From Ignelater luminosus (taxonomy: Eukaryota; Arthropoda; Insecta; Coleoptera; Elateridae), in the NCBI GenBank assembly GCA_011009095.1, contig VTPC01090622.1, positions 173,693-237,692 of the forward strand: a stretch of DNA of 64,000 nt, read 5' to 3'. Below the pieces are notes generated by a model. It was not told the DNA's origin. It saw nothing but the letters and a program-made list of their open reading frames with translations, and ran no database searches. The position numbers were made by a program, and so were the translations under genes. This document shows, piece by piece, positions 36,635 through 47,284 of the stretch; position 1 is the stretch's first letter, and each line of letters starts with the position of its first letter.

Positions 36635-39600
36635 AATGGTCTAGAAAGCCCACGGTTTGGGTTGAGACCCTCTTCCAGTCGTTCCAGTCCAATGCTTTTT
36701 CTGTCCAATTCTCAATCTTTAAAACCTCCATGCCCTGCAGAACCTGTGTCTTCCGCTTGATTCTTGATCTTCTCCTTCTACGTTTACCATCCTAGTTCAT
36801 TTCCAAAATGCGACGAGGAGTTATGTCTGGTGTTTGCTTTATCAGGTGTTCCAACCACCTTATTCGTTGCGCCTTAATTACTCCCACTATATCCGGCTCC
36901 TTATACAGGTCTTGTAAATCTTGGTTTGTCCTTTTTAACCATCTACCATCCACACACTTCCCTCCATAGATTCTTATTAGTATCTTTCTTTCTCATACCG
37001 CTGTTCGCAGCTCGTCACATTTATTCAGTGCCCATGTCTCACATGCGTATGTAACAACTGGCCTTATTACGGTTCTGTATATTTTTTCTTTTGCCTTTCT
37101 TTTACTTTACTTTCCAGTATCCCTCTCAGCATGTACGAGCTTTTGTTACCTGCGACTATTCTCGCTTGTATTTCTGATTTATTTCCTGGTTTTCTGTCGA
37201 AGCATGTCCCTAAGTAAACTAATCTATTTACCTCTTCGAAATGCAAGCTTTTCTCTTCGTCGATCTGGATCCTGAGATGGTTTTCCCCGGGCTCGGACTA
37301 GCACTTGTCCATACTAGGTATTTTGTTTTTTCCTGGTTTATTTCTAGGTCCATCTTTTGTGGAGCTTTTATTAGTCGTATTGTTACTTCCTTAAGTTCTG
37401 ATTGGCTTCGTGTTATTAGAGCGTACGCCATACATTGATGTCTTCTGTGGAATATAAGGCCTGCTCTGTTTATTGCTACGTCACGAATCATCATCTTCAG
37501 AGCCAGGTTAAACAGGAGTGTTGATATGGGATCCCCTTGTCTGAGCCTTCTCTTGACTTCGAATTTATTTGCGAGCCTGATGCTAACTCTGACCATATTT
37601 ATGGTATTTTGCAAAGTTTTCCTATTAACCGGATCAGTTTTTTATTTATGCCAAAATAATGGATTGCAAAGAGAAGTTGTGTCCTTTGTATACTGCCGTA
37701 CGCTTGCCTTGTAGTTCCTGGCTTCTTGTTTGTATTTCTTTTAACGTATACATCTGGTCGGTCACAGATCTCCCTTTTAGGAAGCCCACTATTATGCTTT
37801 CCACTTTTATGGATAGCTTATTTCTTAGGCATATAGCAAATATCTTGTACAGTATACTTTGAAGCGCAATGCCCCTGTAATTATTGCATCTAGTTCTTGG
37901 TCCTATAGCTTGGGATCATGCGTCCGGCATCTTTCCTTCGTTTCACACTTTTTCTATAAGTTTTTATATCTTTTCCTCCAACATCTTCCCTCCGTATTTT
38001 ATGGTTTTTGCCACGATTGTGTTTCTTCCTCCGTTCTTATTATTTTTCAGATTCTTTATAATTGATCGTACTTCTTTCACGTGTGGTGGATGCATTTCTT
38101 CTTGATCTTCATTTCTTTCTTGCATGTAAGCTCGAGTTTGCTCTTCTTCTTTACTGTCTTCTTTCCCATGCTCTATCTGTGTTATAATTATCTACTGTCT
38201 GTCTTCCACTTTTTGTTCTAGAGCGATTGTTCTAGTTTTTGGTATCCTGCTTTTAATTATTTTGTTTCTTGGTAGAAATGTCTTAATTTTTTATTTCTAT
38301 AGTACCTCTCGATTTCTTCTATTTTCTCCTCTAGGTATGTTTGCATTTTCTGTCTGTACAACTTTTTACTCTGGTATCTCCTTTTTTCTTCAGTTTCATC
38401 TCTTTACATCTGTAGTCTTAGTTTATTTCTTTTTCTTGTCTCCCTTTCACACTTTTGATCATACCAATTTCTTGTAGGTTGTATTGCGATTGTTTGTATG
38501 TCTATTCCTTTTTTTGCTTGAATTATATTTTCGCTTAAGACCTGTATTTCCTCTTTACCATTTAAATTGGCAATACCTCTTTCACATAGTTTCTTTGCTT
38601 TTCGTCTTGCTCTGTGGTGTTTTATTTAACTTTTGTTCGTCTTGTCTTCCTCTTTTCTGGTACCCTTGGTATTTGTTGCACGAGTTTGGTGCTCAGCAGA
38701 AAATGGTCTGTATTCATGTTTGGGCCTCTATATGTTTTACCCTTGGAAATACATTGTTCTCTTCCGTGTTCAATTAGCTCATGATCTAACTGATTGGTAT
38801 ACTCTCCGTTGGGAGCCCTCCAGGTCGCTTGGTGTATTTCTTTCCTCTTAAAGCCGGTGCTCCTGATTTTCAGTTCATGGCTGGAAGCAAAATCTTATCA
38901 AACGCTTTCCATTTTCATTTAACGTCTCATGCAAGCTGTGGACTCCTATAGTCGGTCTGTACTGTACCTCACTTTCAATTTTTGCATTCATATTCCCTAG
39001 TGTAATTTTTAGGTTATATTTCGGTATCGTGACAAATTCCTGTTTCGGCGCTTCATAAAAATTAGTTTTTCTCTCTTCTTCGGAGTCTTCTGTCGGAGCA
39101 TGTACGTTTATTATAGTGATTTTCTGATTTCTCCCTCTCAACCTGATTCTGCACGTTCTTTAAGATACTGGTGTAAAGTCTATTACAGCATTATTGAGTT
39201 TTATTTATTATGAAACCTGTTCTCAGCCTTCTGTCTTGTCCTCCACTGTTGCACCCCAATAATTCGCCATTTCCAATATTTCCGTATTTTTTATTTTCGT
39301 TTCTTTAGTGCGGTTATATCGTATTTGTTTTTCTTCATTTCGTGAGTTAATTGTTGTAGGGTTCCCAGCTCGAATAGGCTACGAACATTGCATATTATAC
39401 CTATCTGAATATACTTCGGCATCTTATTATTAGTTTCGTTATTTTTCTTGCTCTTCACTAACTTATTTTTTCCTAAATCTTTGCCTTTTCCATTGCGTGC
39501 TCGTCTTCTATCGTTACTGTTATTTGTGGTTTTTAGTTTTTTCCGTGGTAGTTCGTGTGATTTTTCGGAGCTGATCCTGCACGGAATCCCCCATTGACGA

Positions 39601-39780
39601 CCTCAAGTCCACTGTTCGCTTTGTTGTCTGGAGATTTCTTTGTTCTATTATTTCTCTATGCGGTCTCTCTCTTTCCAGTTGGTGTGCTCCGTATAACTGC
39701 TGACCTAGCATTATTTTATCATATTTCAATATGGCCCTCTCTCCTCTTTGTCTGGCAAAGGATGAGATACCTAGGAAAAA
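36635..39780 (-). mobile_element. Non-LTR retrotransposon B (endonuclease plus RT), decayed
   Basis: Minus-strand pieces: a start near 39729; endonuclease at about 39430-38875 with CNVRSLFELGTLQQL, TIINVHAPTEDSEEE and LGNMNAKI (normally GDFNAKIG); a long degenerate linker and RT; and RT remains at 37614-37228 with SIRLANKFEVKRRLRQGDPI and TLLFNLALK, where RQGDP is the classic RT motif before the fingers/palm. The tail near 36920-36790 reads AQRIRWLEHLIKQTPD, the usual LRWLGH-type C-terminal motif. It differs in sequence from element A, so it is another family. Stops and frameshifts are frequent. Its 3' end abuts a (TA)n run. Confidence 0.85.
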
Positions 39781-42700
39781 TCATACAGATCGATAGGCCT
39801 GATTTAACTTATTTTTATAGCTTCAACAAAGATAATGACCTCAGGGAGAGTCCTCTGGAAAATTAATTTGCTGATTTTTTGTGGTTTAGAAACTGTTTCC
39901 GTGGGCTTTTAGCTGTTTGCATATGTATGATGTGTAGATGTAGTAAAATAAAATTGTTTTATGAAAGGTTTTATGCAAAATAATTTTTTTTTCATGTTTC
40001 ATAGTTTGTTTGTTATTCATGCTTTGAAGTTCCTGTGATTCAACAATTAATGAAAAAAAATCTGTCTTTAAGTCTTAAAGCAAGACGGAGAGCAATCGAC
40101 ACTTATTAGAAACTGTTTATATTTTATATAACTAGATTTTTAAAAACTTTTTATTAAAAATCAGTAGTTGGAATCTTTCTATTTGTGTCCTCTTTGTGAG
40201 TTTTATTAAACTTTCAACGCCTTTGATAATACTATTGGAAGCTTTACGTTATAGCAACAAGATATATTCTCTCGTAATTTCAGTATTATTTATAGAATTT
40301 GTACCTATGTATCTATCATAAGTGGGCTTAATAAGTACTACTCGTCTTCTATTAGGATCGCGTATACAATGCTTCCTTTAGCGGGAAATGTTTGAATATG
40401 ATTAGGTAGATACAACAAGCGTAGGCAAAGTGGTTTCAGCATTGCCTTGAATAGAATCAAATCAAACTACATTTATCATTTGCTTTGTATTAATATACCA
40501 CTGATTAATTTAATTATTCTATACAATTCCACTCTTTGAAGTATTCCACCAAAACTGTTACCCTCATAATATTTGCTACCTGGAAATCAGAGTTCAAAGC
40601 TAAATTTTAACGGTAACCACCTTTGTTAGAAATATCTAATTTTATTAATATAAAATTGTACAGTTTATTGACTCGCTAAATACAAGATGAAAAGGGTTTC
40701 AGAAGCGATAAACATTTGAAATGAAGTATTACATAAGTAGGTATTTGTGGGTTAAATAAGCACTCTAATATGTAACATGCGGGAACGGGGTGTAAAGGGT
40801 TATTAAAAGATACTTGTAATTCTAGAGGGGTTAGAAATACGATACAATTCGAAAGCACAATTTTGTCAAAATTAGATTACTGTTTTGGAAGTGAATTTAC
40901 ATTGTCAACTGTTTCACAAGACTTATTTGCGAGCAAGTATCATTTGCAAAAATAATCATTAAGGTGTAACTCTCATCAAATGTGTTTATGCAACTCTATC
41001 ACTTTGAAATGCATCTAGATACTTGAAAGCTTTGAATAAAACGAAAAACAGGTTGAATGGGAGAAATGCAAACTGGCGAACTTTAACCTTTAATAAAAAT
41101 TTAATTTTCATTAGAATTTATTCCTGAGAATCTGAACTATTGAGTTTTATAACGCAAAAGTGTTGCTGATTGAAAAACATCCTAGTAAAATACATTTATA
41201 ATGAGCAAACTATTTTTACATTTTTAAGATTTTAAATTTACCTCTAATGTAATTGAATAGTATACTAACCGCGAAATAAATTATTACAAAGAGCTTGAAA
41301 AGCAATAACTAGTATGTATATACTTGCATGTAAAAGTTATTTCCCTTACTGAAAGATTCCGTTTAGGAATCCTTCCGTAAAAGATTAACAAATTGAGTTT
41401 CTGATCCTTTGGAGCTATAATATTTTCCTGAATATCCCGCAGCGGGATTTCGTGGGCGGCAATTCATAGAAATCAGATGCGATTCTGGGAAGTGGTATTA
41501 TGCAACCGCTCTGAAGCTGCTGTTGACGGGAATCGTCATGTCATTCTCTACCTTTCATGCCATCCTTTCAGCCAGTCACGTTCCTTCACCATGCAAACTG
41601 TATGCGATCCTGTACGTGAGAACCACTTTTAGTTTATTTTCAATTCAACATCTGGAAAATTATAAAACAACACGTGACTTTTATCTATTTCTGGCTAAAT
41701 TGATAAGAAAGCTAAAATAAAAACACTTCAATGTTTATTTGCTTTCCTTCCTTTTTCATTGTGAATACTAGAAAAGTAAACCTCCTAACAAACTAGATCC
41801 TTCCATTAGGTTCTTACATTCTGTCCTAGAATGCGCTTGGTTATTTCATATCGTAGCAAAGATTTTTTTTCCGAAAGTGGAATTTAGGAGCCTTGTTTAG
41901 AGACCTGATGCTTTTAGCACAAAGTAAGTTCGGAAGTAGAAAATATAAATTTAACCGTACGTAATGAAGTGATACTAAACACTAATTTACTTATATTTTT
42001 GTAATTTCTTTTCTTAAAGTTCATTAAGATTTTTCATTAGAAGAAAAACTTTTGTAAAATATTGAAGACTTTGGATAATTTAGAGTTTTTAGAAGCAGTT
42101 ACAGAATGTATTGCTTTTAACTTTAATGTTCAGATTGTGCGCATCAAATCGGCTCTTAAAGGAATATCGGTTAACACATTTGTGCTTACTTTAATGACAT
42201 TTTTATTGCTGAAAGCACTTAAAATATGTAGGTACGTACTTTGTTTTAAAATGTTGAATGATAATAGCAGTTTTATTGAAGATTATCAATACTTTAATAT
42301 TAATAACAATAATGAAACTTTACAATAACAAGTGGATGACGATAAATTTGCCAAATGTTGAATAAATACAGTTTTATGGATTAAACATTGCCAGCTATGA
42401 ATTCAACTAAATGTAGATCTTTATTAGTCATTAATCGATAGTTTCTATTTCAATTAAATGCCATATTTAATTAAGAGTTCGTTAAAACAATCCCGTGGAA
42501 ATTTTCCAAGGTAGCTTAAATATTTTTCAGGGTCTTGTTTTCCTATTTCTAAGAGATATTTGAAACCTATTAAAATTCCAGAAATATTAATTCTGATAGA
42601 ATAATACTTAACCTGTAACATAAGCATTAGGACAAAACAGGATAATAGCAAATAAAGTTAAACAGCTAAAACAATTAGTATTATTTATAAATTATAAGAA

Positions 42701-43729
42701 AAGCATAGCCGAATAATTGAATCAAGACTTAACATGCAAACTACTATTGATACGTTGCGTTTCAGAAATCAATTCGTCTTATAAACCTATTATTACATGT
42801 TTACGAAAATACTAGGTGATTGTCTTTGTGTTTATAGTTGCAGCAAGAATTAACTATATTGATTAATGAAAGTAGAGGAATTGTCTATGATCTACGATCT
42901 GGTCCTGTTAAATGTCGTAGATGCTTTTTGGAAACGTTTTGTACAATGCAGAACTTCTCCTCATTTTAACCTAAGAGTCGACGATCACGTAAAAACCTAA
43001 CTTCTTTTTTAGAGCTGGCTGCGCAAGGGTGGTTTTACACTGTACAATTTTTAGTTGCTTGTTTTATTTCAGATCCGATGAACATGTCGTAGTCAAGGCT
43101 CACGAAGAGTACGATAACGCTTACGAAAAGCACCAAAAGCTTACGAAAAACACCACAAATTAAGCCCACGGAAAGACTTGATTTTTAACAACGGGGCCAG
43201 AAGAAAGACACCGAGCCCTCAGACTGGCTCGTACGCAGAGACAACCACACTTCTCAGTGTTTTAGTTTGGACTCCCTGAGAAACGCTAAAACATTTGACA
43301 CGTAAAACAATTTGAGATAATAAAGAAGCTGGTTGTACACTGTATTATCGATGTTAACATGGACAATCATAAAGACCGTGGAAAGTTACAAACGCTCGTG
43401 ATTCGAGTCTGAACCAGGCTTTCTCTTAAACATAAAATGCTGAAGTATCAACAGAATTCTCTGCGAACTGATAGCTATAAAAAATGTTTAGATTCCTGTG
43501 AGACGATTTTAAATTGAAATAAAGCACGTACGCTAATAATTTTAATAATAAAACTTTAAAGGAAGCTTGGACGAAATATCTTTTAGCAACATAAATAACT
43601 TACTAAGCATTATAAAACAAAACCAAACGATAAATTCATATTAAATGAATACATTTAAAGCGAAACTCAAGGCAGAGCTCGGATGAGTACGGAAATTTTG
43701 AAATGACACTACAAAAGATTATAACGTGT
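39781..43729. other. Intron sequence, no gene recognised
   Basis: AT-rich. A short GC-richer patch at about 41440-41640 stands out but has no recognised homology; it could be a conserved regulatory element or an old repeat. A good splice-acceptor-like sequence ends at 43072 (see findings). Confidence 0.55.
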
Positions 43730-43939
43730 GTCCCGCTTGCTACCATAAATAAAATGGAAAACCATAAAATGATTAACTAATAAAAAAACCACAACAAAAT
43801 TAATCCACCTCTTAGTGTGAACTCATCATTACTAACAAAAGATGTTTCCAACGGAAAAAGATTATTAAAAAAGTACAAAAACACACCGAAAGCATAAATT
43901 AAATCTAACACATGTAACGGAAAAAAAAGTGAACGTTAC
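43730..43939. repeat. Second copy of the ~214-bp dispersed repeat
   Basis: Direct counterpart of 35596-35809, ending at the same AAGTGAACGTTACA. It is not followed by the ~185-bp tandem array here, so the shared segment is a unit of its own. Confidence 0.75.
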
Positions 43940-44184
43940 ACTGTTTTTGTCATACTTTTGAAATAGACTTTATTATTATTATTATTTGGTTTCTCAGCTA
44001 GATGGTTGGTTCATTTTCTCTTTTATGCCACTTAATAGTCCCCAGAAAAGTCTAGAAACACTAACCTAGATTTTGAATGCTGAACACTGACTAAATTCAA
44101 AATTGTTTTTCCTTGTCCTATCATAAAACATGGAACATCCATTATTCTTCTTTCTGTTCTCTTGCACTTGCTTAAAGTACAGTT

Positions 44185-44241
44185 ATTATTTTTGTACACT
44201 GACCAACCCTTAACTACAACTAACCAGTGTACAAAAATAAT
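44185..44241. repeat. Perfect 17-bp inverted repeat (hairpin) with a 23-nt loop
   Basis: ATTATTTTTGTACACTG (44185-44201) is exactly complementary to CAGTGTACAAAAATAAT (44225-44241). It lies about 70-110 bp from a GTGGGACACCCTGTA terminus-like motif at about 44300-44314, so it may belong to a non-autonomous DNA transposon. Confidence 0.85.
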
Positions 44242-44888
44242 TTTAAACATGTGTGTAGGTACAGCAAAAAAGAAAAGATGTACGTTCCACTTTTGTGGGA
44301 CACCCTGTATATTGTAGAACCAAGAATTTAAGGCCTTATTCACATTGTAAAAAACCGCAAAGACTAAAAAACAAGGAACAAAGAGTGAAGCGGAAAATTT
44401 CATAGATATTTAACGTTTGATGTGGTTCATGTTCAGTTTTTTGTTTGTTTTGTTTTTCAATCTACGTAACATTAAAATTTAAAGAATGTTATTTAATCAT
44501 AATGAAAAATATTACACCAAATGTCTTAGGCAACTTTATTTTTTAACTGACTCTGGAAGAAGATATGTTATTGAAATGAAATTTTTTTCAACGGAAATAA
44601 TAAAAATGGTAATTATCAGGTACACCCTTCTACTAAACTGTGACCTTTTTGTAAAGATCTAGTATCATGATGGGGAGTGGAATATGAAGTTGGCCCTTTG
44701 TTCCTGTTAGAAGTGTTCAATGGAAAAGAATGATATTCTGTTTTTAGTTTATCAAGATTTTGTATCTCAAGAAGAAATAGAAGATTATGAGTAGTTACAT
44801 AAAAGTGTGACAATCACAAAACAGGTGTAACATGCAGTTATTGTCTGCTTCTACTAATATGCATAAGTCTTCCACTACCTATATATTA

Positions 44889-44900
44889 CACTGGGGAACA
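44889..44900 (+). repeat. Left terminal inverted repeat of the CACTG element
   Basis: CACTGGGGAACA, preceded by TTA. Twelve bases match the right terminus exactly. Confidence 0.85.
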
Positions 44901-45252
44901 ATTTGTAACACACTGTTGAGTTTGATTTTTGAGCTGTTTTATGATTAATTAGGCATGCTAGTTTCAAAACTGTAGTTAGTTTTCTTCTACCACGTCAAGT
45001 TTTTTTTCTACATCTTATGAGAATGTGACCACTCTCCGCGGAATCAAGCATAGATCAAAGGAAGCACTATTGCTCTCCTATTGGCTGACACAAACCTTCT
45101 CCGATTGGCGTCGGGTGAATGACGCGTAGGGGAACAGCGACAGGTTTATACTTGTCTGAACTTGTTCAATTACACCTGAAATACTGTAGTGAGGCGTAGT
45201 GTGTTACTCTGAAATAGTGAATCGCATTCCGACTTGGAGTTTGAGTTCTTGT

Positions 45253-45266
45253 TTATATATATATAA
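45253..45266 (+). promoter_or_regulatory. TATA-like tract upstream of the 556-codon ORF
   Basis: TTATATATATATAA lies about 50-60 bp before the start codon inside the element. It is a plausible core promoter, though such tracts are common in AT-rich DNA. Confidence 0.4.
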
Positions 45267-45315
45267 GGTTAACAGTGTTTAGTTTTTATTTATATATGAA
45301 CTGAAACTTTTCCTT

Positions 45316-46986
45316 ATGGCTACCTCTGCTAGTTCACGTTGTAAGTGCTTAAACAGCCCCGATTCGTTTTGTTATATATGTGACAGTTTTACCATTCCCA
45401 GTCAAAGGACAAACATCACTACATTTGTCAGACAAGCCTATTATGCCTATTTTAAAGTGAAATTTGGTGATCAAGATAAATTATGGGCCCTTCACAGAGT
45501 GTGTAAGCAATGTGTTGAGGGTTTACGGATGTGGACCAAGGGAACACGTCATAAATTTCCATTTGGTATACCTATGATTTGGCGAGAGCCCAGAGATCAT
45601 TCAAGTAATTGTTATTTTTGTATAGTGAAAACGTCAGGGTATAAGAAGAAAAACAAATGTAAACTAGAGTATCCTAGTTTGCCATCAGCTATACGCCCAG
45701 CGCCGCATTCAGCTGAAATCCCAGTACCAGTTTTCAATAAATTACCCTCTTTGGAAATACGAGAAGACGAGTCGGGTGAAGATCCAAGTGACTCCAACGA
45801 TGAAGATTTTGAAATTGAATATGATTTCGTTCGTAAGGGATTTGATCAACATGAGTTGAATGATTTGGTACGAGATTTGGGACTATCCAAAAAAGTTTCA
45901 GAACTCTTAGCATCAAGACTGCATGAGAAAAACTTGCTTGAAAAGGGAGCCAAAGTATCCTATTTTCGATCAAGAGAAAATGCATTTCTGAAACACTTTC
46001 GAAGTGATGATGGATTTGTGTATTGTCATAACGTACATGGTTTAATGGAAGAGTTGGGAATTTTAGCCTATAACGCAACTGAATGGCCACTTTTTATCGA
46101 TAGCTCAAAGCGGAGCTTGAAGTGTGTTCTTCTCCACAATGGAAATTTATTTGGTTCAGTCCCAATAAGCTATTCAGTTCGTTTGAGTGAAGAATATGGA
46201 GACATAAAGAGAGTCATTGATTTGTTGCAATATCGCATGCATCAATGGATTATTTGTGTTGACCTTAAAATGGTCTGCTTTCTTCTTGGTCAGCAACGCG
46301 GATATACCTGTTTTTTGTGTATGTGGGACAGCAGAGCTCGTGAGAAACACTGGCCGCCAAGATCTGACCTGAAACCTAATGATCCAAACATTGTACATCA
46401 GCCACTTGTCGACAGAAAGAACATTATATTTTCACCTCTGCATATAAAATTGGGTCTCATGAAACAATTCGTTAAAGCTTTGCCAATTGAAGGAGACTGT
46501 TTCAAGTATCTCATTTCGGCATTTCCTAGCCTGTCATTTGAAAAGATAAAGGCCGGTGTTTTTGATGGTCCACAGATTCGGCAGCTTGTTGAAGATGAAA
46601 ATTTCATTGGAACAATGTCAGAAATTCAAAAGAATGCTTGGTTGGCATTCAAAAACATTGTTAAAAACTTTTTTGGAAATACACGAACACAGAATTACGC
46701 CGAAATTGTCCAGCAACTCTTGGAGAGCTTCAAAATACTTGGTTGCAACATGAGCATCAAATTGCATTTTTTACATAGCTATCTTGCTAACTTCCCAAAA
46801 AATCTTGGTGCAGTCAGTGATGAGCAGGGTGAGCAATTTCACCAAGATTTGAAGGTCATAGAGGCACGGTATCAAGGTAGATGGGATGTAATACATATGA
46901 TGACTGACTATTGTTGGAGCATCAAGCGAGAACGTCCACAGATTAAACACTCCAGGAAAAGCTATAAGCGAAAATTTTTACCTTAA
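45316..46986 (+). CDS. 556-residue transposase-like protein of a repetitive animal family
   Basis: A single uninterrupted frame with start and stop inside matching terminal repeats. The N-terminus is cysteine-rich: C9, C11, C19, C22, H60, C63, C66, C99 and C102, suggesting one or two zinc-binding modules. An acidic linker (about 147-168) follows. The C-terminal half (about 255-540) has PLFIDSSKRSLK (D262), WIICVDLKMVCFLL (D316), GYTCFLCMWDSR (C332 and C335) with H345, then PLHIKLGLMKQFVKAL, KAGVFDGPQIRQL, LGCNMSIKLHFLHSYL and VSDEQGEQFHQDLK (E503, E506). I recognise these blocks from many unnamed, multi-copy, intronless insect and cnidarian proteins. An RNase H-like DDE fold with D262, D316 and E503 or E506, and a CxxC/H insertion after the second Asp, is my inference. 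It is likely a transposase; a domesticated host gene is less likely given the adjoining termini. Confidence 0.8.
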   Translation: MATSASSRCKCLNSPDSFCYICDSFTIPSQRTNITTFVRQAYYAYFKVKFGDQDKLWALHRVCKQCVEGLRMWTKGTRHKFPFGIPMIWREPRDHSSNCYFCIVKTSGYKKKNKCKLEYPSLPSAIRPAPHSAEIPVPVFNKLPSLEIREDESGEDPSDSNDEDFEIEYDFVRKGFDQHELNDLVRDLGLSKKVSELLASRLHEKNLLEKGAKVSYFRSRENAFLKHFRSDDGFVYCHNVHGLMEELGILAYNATEWPLFIDSSKRSLKCVLLHNGNLFGSVPISYSVRLSEEYGDIKRVIDLLQYRMHQWIICVDLKMVCFLLGQQRGYTCFLCMWDSRAREKHWPPRSDLKPNDPNIVHQPLVDRKNIIFSPLHIKLGLMKQFVKALPIEGDCFKYLISAFPSLSFEKIKAGVFDGPQIRQLVEDENFIGTMSEIQKNAWLAFKNIVKNFFGNTRTQNYAEIVQQLLESFKILGCNMSIKLHFLHSYLANFPKNLGAVSDEQGEQFHQDLKVIEARYQGRWDVIHMMTDYCWSIKRERPQIKHSRKSYKRKFLP

Positions 46987-47072
46987 TATGTATAATTACC
47001 GTTCGATAAAAAAACAACTACTATTTGTATGAACACAATTTAACTTGCAGTAACTATTACCGCCTTTGTATG

Positions 47073-47078
47073 AATAAA
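47073..47078 (+). terminator. Candidate polyadenylation signal in the CACTG element
   Basis: AATAAA 87 bp after the stop codon and inside the element. Position fits a self-contained transcription unit. Confidence 0.45.
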
Positions 47079-47269
47079 ATTGTTCTTTGTAAACAGTATA
47101 TTTGGTAAGTTTTTACTTTATTTTCCTTAATATGCACAATTTGTATGACTTTTGAGGGTATCCTGTAGCTTAAAAAGTTGACGTGATAGAGAAAAACTGC
47201 GATTATTTTTGGATCCAGAGGCCAAAAGTTAGTTGAAAAGAAGTCACAGATTTAAGACAACGAAATTGC

Positions 47270-47281
47270 TGTTCCCCAGTG
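47270..47281 (-). repeat. Right terminal inverted repeat of the CACTG element
   Basis: TGTTCCCCAGTG, exact reverse complement of the left terminus, followed by TTA. Confidence 0.85.
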
Positions 47282-47284
47282 TTA

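Larger units (their letters stand above)
44889..47281 (+). mobile_element. Complete DNA transposon with CACTGGGGAACA termini and an intact ORF
   Basis: The left end is CACTGGGGAACAATTTG. The right end, reverse-complemented, is CACTGGGGAACAGCAATTT. The first 12 bp are identical and a looser AATTT follows. TTA flanks both ends (44886-44888 and 47282-47284), consistent with a 3-bp target duplication. The 2,393-bp element contains one intronless 556-codon frame in the + orientation, with a TATA-like tract upstream and an AATAAA downstream. Termini starting CACT(A/G) with 3-bp duplications are characteristic of the CACTA/CMC group. The encoded protein is not a textbook CACTA transposase, so superfamily placement is inference. 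Confidence 0.85.
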
